Shown: in pieces, positions 26,119-33,366 of the stretch
Position numbering within the stretch: the first letter of the stretch is position 1
Layout of the letters: every line of letters starts with the position of its first letter
IMG/VR virus record: IMGVR_UViG_3300039210_000318
Coordinates: 1 to 64,000 of that record
Reading direction: 5' to 3' (one strand)
Origin: a virus
DNA length: 64,000 nucleotides
The notes under the pieces: generated by a model
Database searches by the model: none
Told to the model about the DNA's origin: nothing
The model's input: only the letters and a program-made list of their open reading frames with translations
Program-made: the position numbers and the translations under genes

Positions 26119-26391
26119 CTACGCTGCGGTAGAGGTCGCACCTGGCCGGCGCCGGATGGGGTTTCCCTCGGCCGCGCGCCGCCTGGCATAGTCGATCTTC
26201 CAGCAGCGGGGGGAGCAGTAGCGGCGGTGCCGGCCAAGCTCCTCCATAATCTCCGTGCCGCACACGACACAGTTAGTTGGCTGCTTGGCGCGTGGTACCG
26301 CGCGCAGCACGTTGCCCGCCATGGCCCGGTCGGACAATGAGGGCGGCGGCGGCGGCGCGGGCAGCGCCGCCGAGGCAGAACGAACAGGCAT
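26119..26391 (-). CDS. small zinc-finger protein
   Basis: 90 residues using the ATG at 26391, which follows GGAAAAGGAG. A Pro-rich N-terminal third is followed by CVVCGTEI ... RRYCSPRCW, a four-cysteine finger, and a basic tail. It could bind DNA. Divergently placed to the Xre regulator. Confidence 0.65.
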   Translation of the reverse strand: MPVRSASAALPAPPPPPSLSDRAMAGNVLRAVPRAKQPTNCVVCGTEIMEELGRHRRYCSPRCWKIDYARRRAAEGNPIRRRPGATSTAA

Positions 26392-26452
26392 AGCCGGCTC
26401 CTTTTCCTGGGTAGCTTCACCCCTCGCGCCGGACTCGCCCCGTCGCGTCGGG

Positions 26453-26472
26453 ATACTGGTACGGTACAGTAT
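26453..26472 (-). promoter_or_regulatory. operator variant ATACTG-N8-CAGTAT
   Basis: Arms ATACTG and CAGTAT pair exactly. It lies between the leftward zinc-finger gene and the rightward Xre gene, with TATCCC as a possible leftward -10. The second operator of this divergent region is at 26529. Confidence 0.6.
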
Positions 26473-26522
26473 CCGCACCTGCAATATCGTACCATCAATG
26501 CTCCCTTCCCCCTCTACCGCGC

Positions 26523-26551
26523 TGGTATATGCCGTTACGTTACGGTATGCT
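26523..26551 (+). promoter_or_regulatory. operator-promoter of the Xre regulator
   Basis: ATGCCG-TTACGTTA-CGGTAT (26529-26548) with -10 TATGCT (26546-26551); the -35 is weak. Gives the Xre-initiator-loader operon its own operator, as expected for autoregulation. Confidence 0.65.
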
Positions 26552-26612
26552 CAGGACAGCGCGGGGTATGAGGTTGCGCGCGCAGCCGTCCCGCGCGGAA
26601 AGGAAGGTACCC

Positions 26613-27014
26613 ATGACCTTCGCAGAGGCATTGGCTATGGCGCGGCGCCGGGAAGGCTTAAGCCAGTTAGCCCTGGGGGCGCACGCCGGCGTGGCGGCGT
26701 CCCACCTCAACCGACTGGAGCACGGCTACCGCACCGCACCCGGGCCCGCCTTCGTCGCTGCCCTGGTCGGCGTGCTCGGAGACGAGTATGCGCCGCTGCT
26801 CTACTGGACAGCCGGCCTGCTGCCCCCCGCCTGGCGCCGCTTACACCCCGGCGACCCGACCCTCTCGGCGGTCGCCACCTTCCTCTGCGTGCCGCTACGC
26901 GATGCGGGCGAGTTGCAAGACTTCCGGAGCGTCGTAGAAGCCATGGTCCTGCATTGGGGCAGCGCTCCCGCGGTACCCGTGGAGCAACTCGGCCAGGCGG
27001 CGCTGCCGCTATGA
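26613..27014 (+). CDS. Xre-family HTH regulator
   Basis: 133 residues. MTFAEALAMARRREGLSQLALGAHAGVAASHLNRLEHGYRTAPGPAFVAALVGVLGD is a classic lambda-repressor-like HTH (GLSQLALGAHAGVAASHLNRLE). The C-terminal half is helical with no peptidase dyad, so no LexA-like self-cleavage is expected. It overlaps the replication initiator by 4 nt. As the only Xre protein in the window, located next to two operators, it is the best candidate to bind the ATACCG palindromes. This link is an inference. Confidence 0.8.
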   Translation: MTFAEALAMARRREGLSQLALGAHAGVAASHLNRLEHGYRTAPGPAFVAALVGVLGDEYAPLLYWTAGLLPPAWRRLHPGDPTLSAVATFLCVPLRDAGELQDFRSVVEAMVLHWGSAPAVPVEQLGQAALPL

Positions 27015-28051
27015 GCGCAGCCGACCAAGATAGCCGACACGGCAGCCGATTGGAGCATAGTCTCGCCCTGCGCCGACTCGGCCAGGGTATGGACGCCCTC
27101 TCCCTCTCTACCGCACCGGCGCGCCAACTCCGGCTCCTGGCCGTGCTGATGCGCGAGACCTGGGCCTGGAATACCGACGACGTCGGCCTCTCCCTCACCG
27201 AGATTGCGGAGCGCACCGCGCTGGGACGGTCGCATATCACCCGGGCCCTGCGCGCCTTAGAGGCGGCCGGCGTGTGTCGGCGCACGGCCGAGGGCAACAC
27301 CAGAGGGCAGAGCCGGCCACGCAATCGCTACACCATGCACCCGCCGGAAGACTGGCTCCCCCCGTTTCTACCCCAGGGTACGAACCGTACCCTGGGGCCA
27401 GGGTACGAACCGGCCACTACCCCAGGGTACGAACCGTACCCAGCCCCAGGGTACGGCAGCACGCCTGACCCAGGGTACGGTTCGTACCCTACACCCATGG
27501 TTAACCATGACACCTTAACCATGAGAGAGAACCATGGGGCCGACCCCGGCGCAGCCCCGGCTGCGCGGCCTCCCCTTTCCGCGCAATTGCGTTTGACGGA
27601 GCACCGGGCGGCGGGAGCAGCCGTCGACCAGGCCCAGGCCCTTGCCCTGGCCCACTGGCTGGCCGAGGAAGTGCAGCACGGCAGCGAGCCGCTGGACGAT
27701 GCTGCGCTGCTGCAGGAAGCCGGGCATGCCGCCGTGCTCATCGCCCGCTTCCACGGCTACCTCGGCGTCGTCGCGCATTGCCAGGAACGCCTCAAGGAAC
27801 GCCGCCGCCGGCCGCTGCGGTTGGCTCACGTCGTTGCGGATCTTGCTCGCGCCGAGCGGCGCGTGGCCCCGGCTCTAGAAAGGGCAACCACCCCCCATGC
27901 AAAATCTCAACAGCCAGTGGCGCCAGATTGGTACGCTGGTACCGCAGCAGACTATGCCCGCGACGTTGAGGAGCGCGAAGCCTACCGCGAACGGCAGCGC
28001 GTCGCCTTCGACGCCAGCATGGCCGACCAGGACGCCCGCGCCACCGGCTGA
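27011..28051 (+). CDS. replication initiator with winged-helix domain
   Basis: 346 residues. Residues 30-110 are a winged helix (RQLRLLAVLMRETWAWNTDDVGLSLTEIAERTALGRSHITRALRALEAAGVCRR). A proline/glycine/tyrosine repeat tract follows (PGYEP/PGYGS, about 120-162), whose DNA is the iteron array at 27371-27485. The C-terminal half is helical and charged. Gene order (regulator, initiator, DnaC-like loader) and intragenic iterons match lambda O-type initiators that bind an origin inside their own gene. Confidence 0.7.
   Translation: MSAADQDSRHGSRLEHSLALRRLGQGMDALSLSTAPARQLRLLAVLMRETWAWNTDDVGLSLTEIAERTALGRSHITRALRALEAAGVCRRTAEGNTRGQSRPRNRYTMHPPEDWLPPFLPQGTNRTLGPGYEPATTPGYEPYPAPGYGSTPDPGYGSYPTPMVNHDTLTMRENHGADPGAAPAARPPLSAQLRLTEHRAAGAAVDQAQALALAHWLAEEVQHGSEPLDDAALLQEAGHAAVLIARFHGYLGVVAHCQERLKERRRRPLRLAHVVADLARAERRVAPALERATTPHAKSQQPVAPDWYAGTAADYARDVEEREAYRERQRVAFDASMADQDARATG
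27371..27535 (+). repeat. candidate replication origin: iterons inside the initiator gene
   Basis: Five copies of CCAGGGTACGaaCCG-like sites start near 27373, 27398, 27422, 27447 and 27471 (period about 25); the last two are degenerate. They are followed by an A/T-richer stretch with ATGGTTAACCAT (27496-27507) and two further AACCATG copies, a possible unwinding element. The layout parallels the lambda origin within gene O. Confidence 0.65.
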
Positions 28052-28790
28052 ACGCTGCTCCGTCTGCCACGAGCCGCTCCAGCCGCGGCAGCACGGCTGG
28101 CTGCGCCGGGGCGGCGCGCCGGGGGAGGAAGGGTTCGGCCTGGCCGTGCCCTGCCCGGCGTGCAGCCCGCCGGTACGCCGGCAGCAGGCATGGGAGCGCG
28201 GCGCCGCGCTGCGCTCCCACTTCCCCCTGCCACCCGAGGCCGTGGCAGCGGGCTGGACCTTCGACTCCTTCCCGAGCACCAACACGACGTCACCCGTCGT
28301 GCGGCGGGTGATTGCCTTCGTCAAGGAGGAGTCCGACTATCGTAATTGCTACGTCCACGGCGACTACGGCGTCGGCAAGAGCGGGCTGGGCATCGCCGCC
28401 GTGCGCTGGGCATGGGAGCAGCGCCGACCGGCGTTGTACACGACGCTGCCGGCGCTGCTCTCCCTCATCCGGCACACCTACGACGAAGGCGGCAGTCTTA
28501 CCGAGGAGCACATTCTGCATAGCCTGGAAGAATGCGACCTGCTGGTCGTGGACGATCTGGGTCCGGCGCGCGGCGGGGGAGCCGCGCGTCCGCTCTCGGC
28601 CTGGACGGAGGAGAAGGTCTTCCAACTGACCAACAGCCGCATGCTCTCCGGCCGGCGCACCCTCTACACCAGCAACCACCGCCCGGAAGCCCTCCGGCCG
28701 CCGACCATCCTGGGCGACCGTATCGTGGAGCGCATCGAGTACCGCTGCCTCACACTCGAGCTCGCCGGGCCGAATTGGCGGCGGCAGTAG
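27897..28790 (+). CDS. DnaC-like AAA+ helicase loader
   Basis: 297 residues from the ATG at 27897, supported by AGAAAGGG upstream but overlapping the initiator by 155 nt. Residues about 60-90 form a zinc-binding motif (CSVCHEPL ... CPAC). The AAA+ core has Walker A GDYGVGKSGLG (near residue 158), Walker B CDLLVVDDLG (near 217) and the sensor region LYTSNH (near 258). It should deliver the replicative helicase to the origin. If the start is later, an ATG at 27954 is available. Confidence 0.8.
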   Translation: MQNLNSQWRQIGTLVPQQTMPATLRSAKPTANGSASPSTPAWPTRTPAPPAERCSVCHEPLQPRQHGWLRRGGAPGEEGFGLAVPCPACSPPVRRQQAWERGAALRSHFPLPPEAVAAGWTFDSFPSTNTTSPVVRRVIAFVKEESDYRNCYVHGDYGVGKSGLGIAAVRWAWEQRRPALYTTLPALLSLIRHTYDEGGSLTEEHILHSLEECDLLVVDDLGPARGGGAARPLSAWTEEKVFQLTNSRMLSGRRTLYTSNHRPEALRPPTILGDRIVERIEYRCLTLELAGPNWRRQ

Positions 28791-28796
28791 GACCAC

Positions 28797-28825
28797 TTTG
28801 ATATACCGTAACGCTACGGTATGCT
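28797..28825 (+). promoter_or_regulatory. operator-promoter before the 28880 gene
   Basis: ATACCG-TAACGCTA-CGGTAT (28803-28822), -10 TATGCT (28820-28825), -35 TTTGAT/TTGATA. Confidence 0.75.
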
Positions 28826-28879
28826 AGCAGCGCCGGGAATTGCCCCGGCGCCAACAATGCCAAAGAAAGGCAACCCCCC

Positions 28880-29584
28880 ATGGCCCTCCCAGACGGTTTC
28901 CCAGCGGTCCCCCTGACCCCGGAGGAGGAGGAAGACGTCGACCTCTACGAGCGGTACGACGTCATGCTCCACATCCGCGAGCGTATCACCGGGGGGGTCC
29001 CGGCGAACCCGGAACTGCTCTCCGGTTTCCTGCGCGGTAAAGGCATCAGCAGCGAGCAGGCCCAGGCCGAACTGGCAGCCAAGATGGCGTCCGATATGGA
29101 CGCAACCTTGACGGAGGAAATCGAAAGCAAGACCTCCGTCTTCTACCGCTCCGGCGGCACCGGTGGCCCGCTATGCACCAAGGAGTTTGCCATCAAGGCA
29201 TGCTTGAAAGAAGCCGGCGTAGCGTCCGGTTACATGAGCGCCGGGGGAATCCGGCAGCCCATGCAGCATGGGGTGTTCATCAAGCCTCTGCACATCTTGC
29301 TGCGACGCGAGGACGGCAGTTTCTACCTGAAGGCTGATGGCACCGACGAGAAGGTGACCCACACCATGGGACCGCGCGGCCCGGTGAGTGGCATCAGCCG
29401 CTTCGAATATGTGCGCGCGCCGTACCTGCGCTTCGAGATCTGGGTCCGCGCGTCCTACAAGCAGAAGCCGACCGAGCAGCAGCTACACATCATGCTGCGC
29501 ACGGCCAAAGAAATTGGCCTGGGAGCCAACCGGACCATGAGCGAGGGGAAGTTTGACCTCCTCCACTTCGCGGCGCTCGCATGA
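28880..29584 (+). CDS. conserved-looking protein with RAMP-like glycine loop
   Basis: 234 residues with its own operator-promoter and a GAAAGGCA site. The N-terminal 100 residues are helical and acidic. The middle (GGPLCTKEFAIKACLKEAG) and the end (RFEIWVRASYKQKPTEQQLHIMLRTAKEIGLGANRTMSEGKFDLL) have the spacing of a ferredoxin-like fold closed by a G-rich loop, as in RNA-binding RAMP proteins. That similarity is by eye only. It directly abuts the unusual array starting at 29585, which makes it the first candidate to act on it. Confidence 0.7.
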   Translation: MALPDGFPAVPLTPEEEEDVDLYERYDVMLHIRERITGGVPANPELLSGFLRGKGISSEQAQAELAAKMASDMDATLTEEIESKTSVFYRSGGTGGPLCTKEFAIKACLKEAGVASGYMSAGGIRQPMQHGVFIKPLHILLRREDGSFYLKADGTDEKVTHTMGPRGPVSGISRFEYVRAPYLRFEIWVRASYKQKPTEQQLHIMLRTAKEIGLGANRTMSEGKFDLLHFAALA

Positions 29585-31071
29585 GCGCCGCCACCACCCG
29601 CGCCAGCGCGACTAACCTGACCAAACCACCCCGTTCCCAGGCGACTATCCCGTCCAAGTCCTGGCGCACCGGAGCGACTAGCCATCCCTCGCCCTTCCCC
29701 GGCGACCATCCGTTGCATGCCTTACCCTTCCCCGCCAGCGCGACGAGCCAGTCCATTCCACAACCAATCGACCATCCGTTCCACGACCTTGCCATCCTAT
29801 GCGACGTGCCGAGCCTATCCGAATCATTCCCGCGCGACGAACCCAACCATGCCTTCCCGGGCCCGCGCAACGAACCTGGCCGAACCCTCCCTGGCCGCCC
29901 CTGCGCGACTACCCGACCCGGACCCTTCCAATCCGGTGTGACAATCCAGACCTTTGCATTCCCCGGCGACTATCCGTTCCAGACCTTGCTCATCCGTCCC
30001 GCGCGACAATGCCAGCCTATCCTCGACGCCGAGACGAGCCGATCCTATCCCATGCTCATCATTCCCTGCCGGGGCGACTATCCCTCCCTACCCACCTCAC
30101 GCCGGTGCGACTTTCCACGTCATGCCCAATCAGGACTCAGCGACTTTCCGTCCCAAGACAGCCCGACCCCCGGCGACAACCCTAAACCAGCCGGGCCAAT
30201 CCGGGGCGACAACCCAGACCTTGCCCACCCTCGCCGTCGTGACATGCCTACCCTGCCAGGCCCACGCGACATTCCAACCCTTTCCTTATCCGGCCAGCGC
30301 GACACACCTAGCCACCCCCGACCGCCGCGACGATCCGGCCCTTGCCACACCGGCGCGGAGCGACATGCCACGCCTGTAGCACGCCAGTCCATGGCGACTA
30401 TGCCGGCCACTCCCGCCCGATACTTTCCTGGGCGACAGTCCACCCTACGCCTCTCCCTGCCCTGCCCTGGAGACGGCCCAAGCCAGCGCCACCCTCCCCA
30501 TGCCATCGGGACAAGCCAAACCCCCCCTTGCCTGGACAGGGCGACTTCCCAGCCCATCCCCACGCAGACCCAGGCGACGATCCCGACCAACCCCATACCC
30601 GGCGACAAGCCTCATCCATCCGGACCACTCCTTGGCGACTTCCCATTCCACCCCCTCCCAGGCCAACCCGGTGCGACAAGCCCGCCCGGTCTAATCCTCT
30701 CCCCGGCGACAAGCCGCCTCGATCCAAGCCTCCTCGCTACGCACCGGCGCGACAATCCTTATCCCACCTGCCCAACGCGACGCGACTGTCCATCTCACTC
30801 CAACCCCGCTCCCCCCTACGCGACGAGCCAAGCTAGCACCATCCAAGCCACGGCGACTACCCATCCCCATACGAGACACCCCAAGCCCGGCCCGCGCGAC
30901 GAGCCTATGCGAACCCATCCCTGGCGACGAACCCAGCCATGCCTTCCCTACCCTGTCCACGGCGACGAACCCGCACCCGCCTTCCCCAGCCATCGTGACG
31001 ATCCCGTCCAAGCCTTCCCTGACCGGACCTCTGTGACAACCCGCGCCAAGCCACGCACCCCTACCCTGGGG
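29585..31071. repeat. GCGAC-anchored array of NNNCC pentamers
   Basis: A 1.45-kb tract with no convincing gene. It consists of 44 anchors (GCGAC, 35 exact; the rest one-base variants such as GTGAC or GAGAC) at 29608, 29641, 29674, 29702, 29740 and so on to 31033. After each anchor come three to seven pentamers that mostly end in CC or C, then three bases, then the next anchor. Of 43 anchor distances, 19 are 33, nine are 38, eight are 28 and three are 43; the exceptions are 37, 34, 27 and one doublet of 5. Anchors fall in all reading frames. On the minus strand the units read as (GGNNN)n. See findings. Confidence 0.85.
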
Positions 31072-31102
31072 GCCATCAATAGCAAAAGGAAAGGAACCAC
31101 CA

Positions 31103-32155
31103 ATGGGAGACAAGACCTCCATCGCCTGGACAGCCTCCGTAGACGCCAGCGGCGCGACCACGCCGGGCTCAACCTGGAACCCGCTGCGCGGCACGGTGGG
31201 CAATTGGACGTGCGTGCGCTGGTCTGCCGGCTGCGAGCACTGTTACGCCGAGAGCCTTAACAAGCGCTTCGGTGGGCCCGGCTACACCACCGGCGCCGAT
31301 ACCCCGCGCCTGGACGAGCGCATCCTGGAGCAGCCGCTACGCTGGCGGCTGCCGCGCAAGGTCTTCGTCGGCAGCATGACCGACCTGTTTGAGCAGCGCA
31401 TCCCCGACGAGTGGATCGCCCGAGTGTGGGCGGTCATGGCGATGGCGTCCGGTCACACCTTCCAGGTGCTGACCAAACGCCCCGAGCGCATGTGCCTCCT
31501 GCTCGGCAGCAGCACGTTCCAAGCCCTCGTCACCCGGGCCCTGCACGAGCACCGCCACCCCAAGGGGTGGTACCTGGAGGGGGTGGGCGCCTGGCCGCTG
31601 ACCAATGTCTGGTGCGGCACCAGCATCGAGCAGGACCGTTGGACCGGCCGCGCCGACGTCCTTCTGCAGACCCCGGCGGCGGTACGGTTCCTGTCCCTGG
31701 AGCCATTGCTAGAGCCGTTGCCCTCGCTGCGGCTGGGGGGCCTGGACCACCTGGACCGCGAGTACCGCAGCCAGATTGGCAAGGGCATGTTCAATAGCGA
31801 TCAGGTCGATAGCCTGCGCCGACCGGTCATCGATTGGGTGATAGTAGGCGGCGAGTCCGGACACGCCCCGGACTCCCGTTCTCTGGTAGAGGCCTGTGAT
31901 CACACGTTCGGCGTGGTCTTTGTCAACGGCGTGCAGCAAATCAGCATCGCCCCGCCGAAGGACTGCCTAATCTGCTACGGCACCGGTTGGCGTCCGAAGC
32001 CGTGGGCCGAGAAGGAGGCAAAGCGCCTGCGTCTCTTGACACACCTGGCCGATGGGGCGTTCTTTTTTAAGCAGTGGGGGGGACCGCGCAGCCATTCCGG
32101 CGGTCGCATGCTGGTCGGCCGGGAGTGGTTGGAGTTCCCTAAGGGGACGCTATGA
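31103..32155 (+). CDS. phage Gp37/Gp68-family (DUF5131) protein
   Basis: 350 residues. The start MGDKTSIAWTASVDASG, the cysteine motif CVRWSAGCEHCYAESLNKRF (near residues 36-50), VFVGSMTDLFEQRIPDEWI, FQVLTKRPERM, NVWCGTSIEQ, FLSLEPLL and WVIVGGESG are the ordered signatures of this widespread phage family. The cysteine spacing resembles radical SAM iron-sulfur sites, but the biochemical role is not established. AAAGGAA lies upstream of the ATG. Confidence 0.9.
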   Translation: MGDKTSIAWTASVDASGATTPGSTWNPLRGTVGNWTCVRWSAGCEHCYAESLNKRFGGPGYTTGADTPRLDERILEQPLRWRLPRKVFVGSMTDLFEQRIPDEWIARVWAVMAMASGHTFQVLTKRPERMCLLLGSSTFQALVTRALHEHRHPKGWYLEGVGAWPLTNVWCGTSIEQDRWTGRADVLLQTPAAVRFLSLEPLLEPLPSLRLGGLDHLDREYRSQIGKGMFNSDQVDSLRRPVIDWVIVGGESGHAPDSRSLVEACDHTFGVVFVNGVQQISIAPPKDCLICYGTGWRPKPWAEKEAKRLRLLTHLADGAFFFKQWGGPRSHSGGRMLVGREWLEFPKGTL

Positions 32156-32361
32156 AACGCGCGCGGGCTATTGACCACAACCCTGACCGCCTCCGCTGTG
32201 TCGTCTGCGGGGACAGCGCCGGGCTGGCCAGGCGTCAGGAAACCTTGGTCGGCATCGTCTGCGAGTGCTGTTTCGAGGGAGCGGACGGCGCTCCCTATTG
32301 GGCCAACTGGAAGATTTCGCTGACACCCGGCCAGCGCACGACGTTGAGGAGCATGCGATGA
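32152..32361 (+). CDS. small CxxC zinc protein
   Basis: 69 residues. CVVC near residue 16 and CECC near residue 37 form a probable zinc site. It overlaps both neighbours by 4 nt, so is translated with the Gp37/Gp68-type and ASCH-like genes. No function recognised. Confidence 0.65.
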   Translation: MKRARAIDHNPDRLRCVVCGDSAGLARRQETLVGIVCECCFEGADGAPYWANWKISLTPGQRTTLRSMR

Positions 32362-32801
32362 GAGCCATCAGCTTTAGCTGGACCAGTGCCGCCCTGGTCG
32401 CCGGCCACAAGACGGTGACCCGGCGCGTCTGGGACGAGCGGTACGCCATCGGTTTCCACCAGGGGGACATGGTAGAAGCGTTCGATCGACAGCCGCGCTA
32501 TGGCGGCACGTGCATCGCCCGCATCCGTGTCCAACGGCTGACCTACGAGGCCATGAGCGTCATGCCGGACTATGACTACGAGGGGGAGGGACACGCCTTC
32601 TACGACGCCCACCCGGAGTTTGCGCCCAAGCAAATCTCCGGGCAGCGCGTCCTGCCCGGCCAGTTCAGCCGCCTGTCCTTCGACTTCTGGCGGCGCAACG
32701 GCACGAGCATGTGGGTGCTGCGCTTCTCGCTGGAGGAGATCGAGACGGACCTGACGCCTGTGCTGCAACGCGCGGTAGAGCTACGCCGGCTACCGGCATG
32801 A
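32358..32801 (+). CDS. ASCH/PUA-like phage protein
   Basis: 147 residues. MRAISFSWTSAALVAGHKTVTRRVWDERYAIGFHQGDMVEAFDRQP matches the typical beginning of ASCH-type RNA- or nucleotide-binding proteins (short strand, G-x-K-T-x-T-R-R, then G-D-x-V). It often accompanies Gp37/Gp68 and methyltransferase genes in phages. The 3' end overlaps the start of a truncated methyltransferase fragment. Confidence 0.6.
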   Translation: MRAISFSWTSAALVAGHKTVTRRVWDERYAIGFHQGDMVEAFDRQPRYGGTCIARIRVQRLTYEAMSVMPDYDYEGEGHAFYDAHPEFAPKQISGQRVLPGQFSRLSFDFWRRNGTSMWVLRFSLEEIETDLTPVLQRAVELRRLPA

Positions 32802-32848
32802 CGCCGTACTACTGCAACCCGGCCGGCGACGTGACGCTCTACCTGGGG
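32798..32848 (+). pseudogene. N-terminal remnant of a DNA methyltransferase
   Basis: ATG at 32798 encodes MTPYYCNPAGDVTLYLG, which parallels the start of the intact methyltransferase at 33367 (KPYYENDDIGVRLFLGDAR). Similarity stops at LYLG, exactly where the 3' end of the inverted homing endonuclease gene begins (32849). The reading frame continues for some 190 codons but only as the antisense of the endonuclease. Confidence 0.6.
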
Positions 32849-33331
32849 CTACTCAATGCGCCGGCGAGTGTCGTTCAACAGGCGCAATCTACGCCAAAGT
32901 TCCAGACGCTCCTCCGTGATTTCCGGGGACAGGCGCGTACCACGCACCCCGACCCGGATCGTCCGTTGCTCGGCACGCGGCCGGTCCTTGGAAGCCCGAA
33001 GGGCCAAAGCGAGATCTGCCCGCTCTCCTTTGACGCGGAGATAGGGGCGGACGGCCGAGAGAAATTCCGCTGCCTTCAGGCAGGACACCCTCCACTCATA
33101 CATTGGACGCCAGTTCGCGGTTCCCCTTTTCCTCAACCGGAATTCGCCGGGCCACAAGGCGGCGAATATCTCTACGGCCGCGCTCTCTGTCTGCCCAACC
33201 TCAGCAGACTCACTGAAGGTGTAAGAGTTCGGCCACCTGATATTGGTAGCTTGCCGACGAATCGTCACCGACCCATCGGCATCAAAGACCCCTGCCAGAT
33301 AGGCCAGGGTCACCTGGTTCTTTTCATACAC
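32849..33331 (-). CDS. LAGLIDADG homing endonuclease
   Basis: 160 residues from a GTG with AGGAAGGAAC upstream on the minus strand. The motif TLAYLAGVFDADGSVTI (residues 8-24) contains the catalytic Asp; WPNSYTFSESAEVGQTESAAVEIFAALWP and YEWRVSCLKAAEFLSAVRPYLRVKGERADLALAL follow as expected. One motif means it would act as a dimer. It is oriented against its neighbours, with a perfect TATAAT upstream, and lies between a methyltransferase remnant and an intact copy. Confidence 0.85.
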   Translation of the reverse strand: MYEKNQVTLAYLAGVFDADGSVTIRRQATNIRWPNSYTFSESAEVGQTESAAVEIFAALWPGEFRLRKRGTANWRPMYEWRVSCLKAAEFLSAVRPYLRVKGERADLALALRASKDRPRAEQRTIRVGVRGTRLSPEITEERLELWRRLRLLNDTRRRIE

Positions 33332-33366
33332 GCCCGTCGTTCCTTCCTCTCACATTATACCGGGGT

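Noticed and set aside
26255-27010. Upstream extension of the replication initiator frame
   Set aside because: It would span the divergent promoters and the whole Xre gene; the ATG at 27011 overlaps the Xre stop by 4 nt as other coupled genes do.
29608-31071. CRISPR array
   Set aside because: The anchor is only five bases with degenerate neighbours, unit lengths vary in 5-base steps, and there is no 20-40 nt repeat or cas gene.
29581-31260. Long open frame (559 codons) across the GCGAC array
   Set aside because: No ribosome site, the GCGAC anchor occurs in all three frames, amino acid content is a by-product of the pentamers, and the frame ends inside the Gp37/Gp68-type gene. A pentamer-phased C-rich tract has few stop codons by composition.
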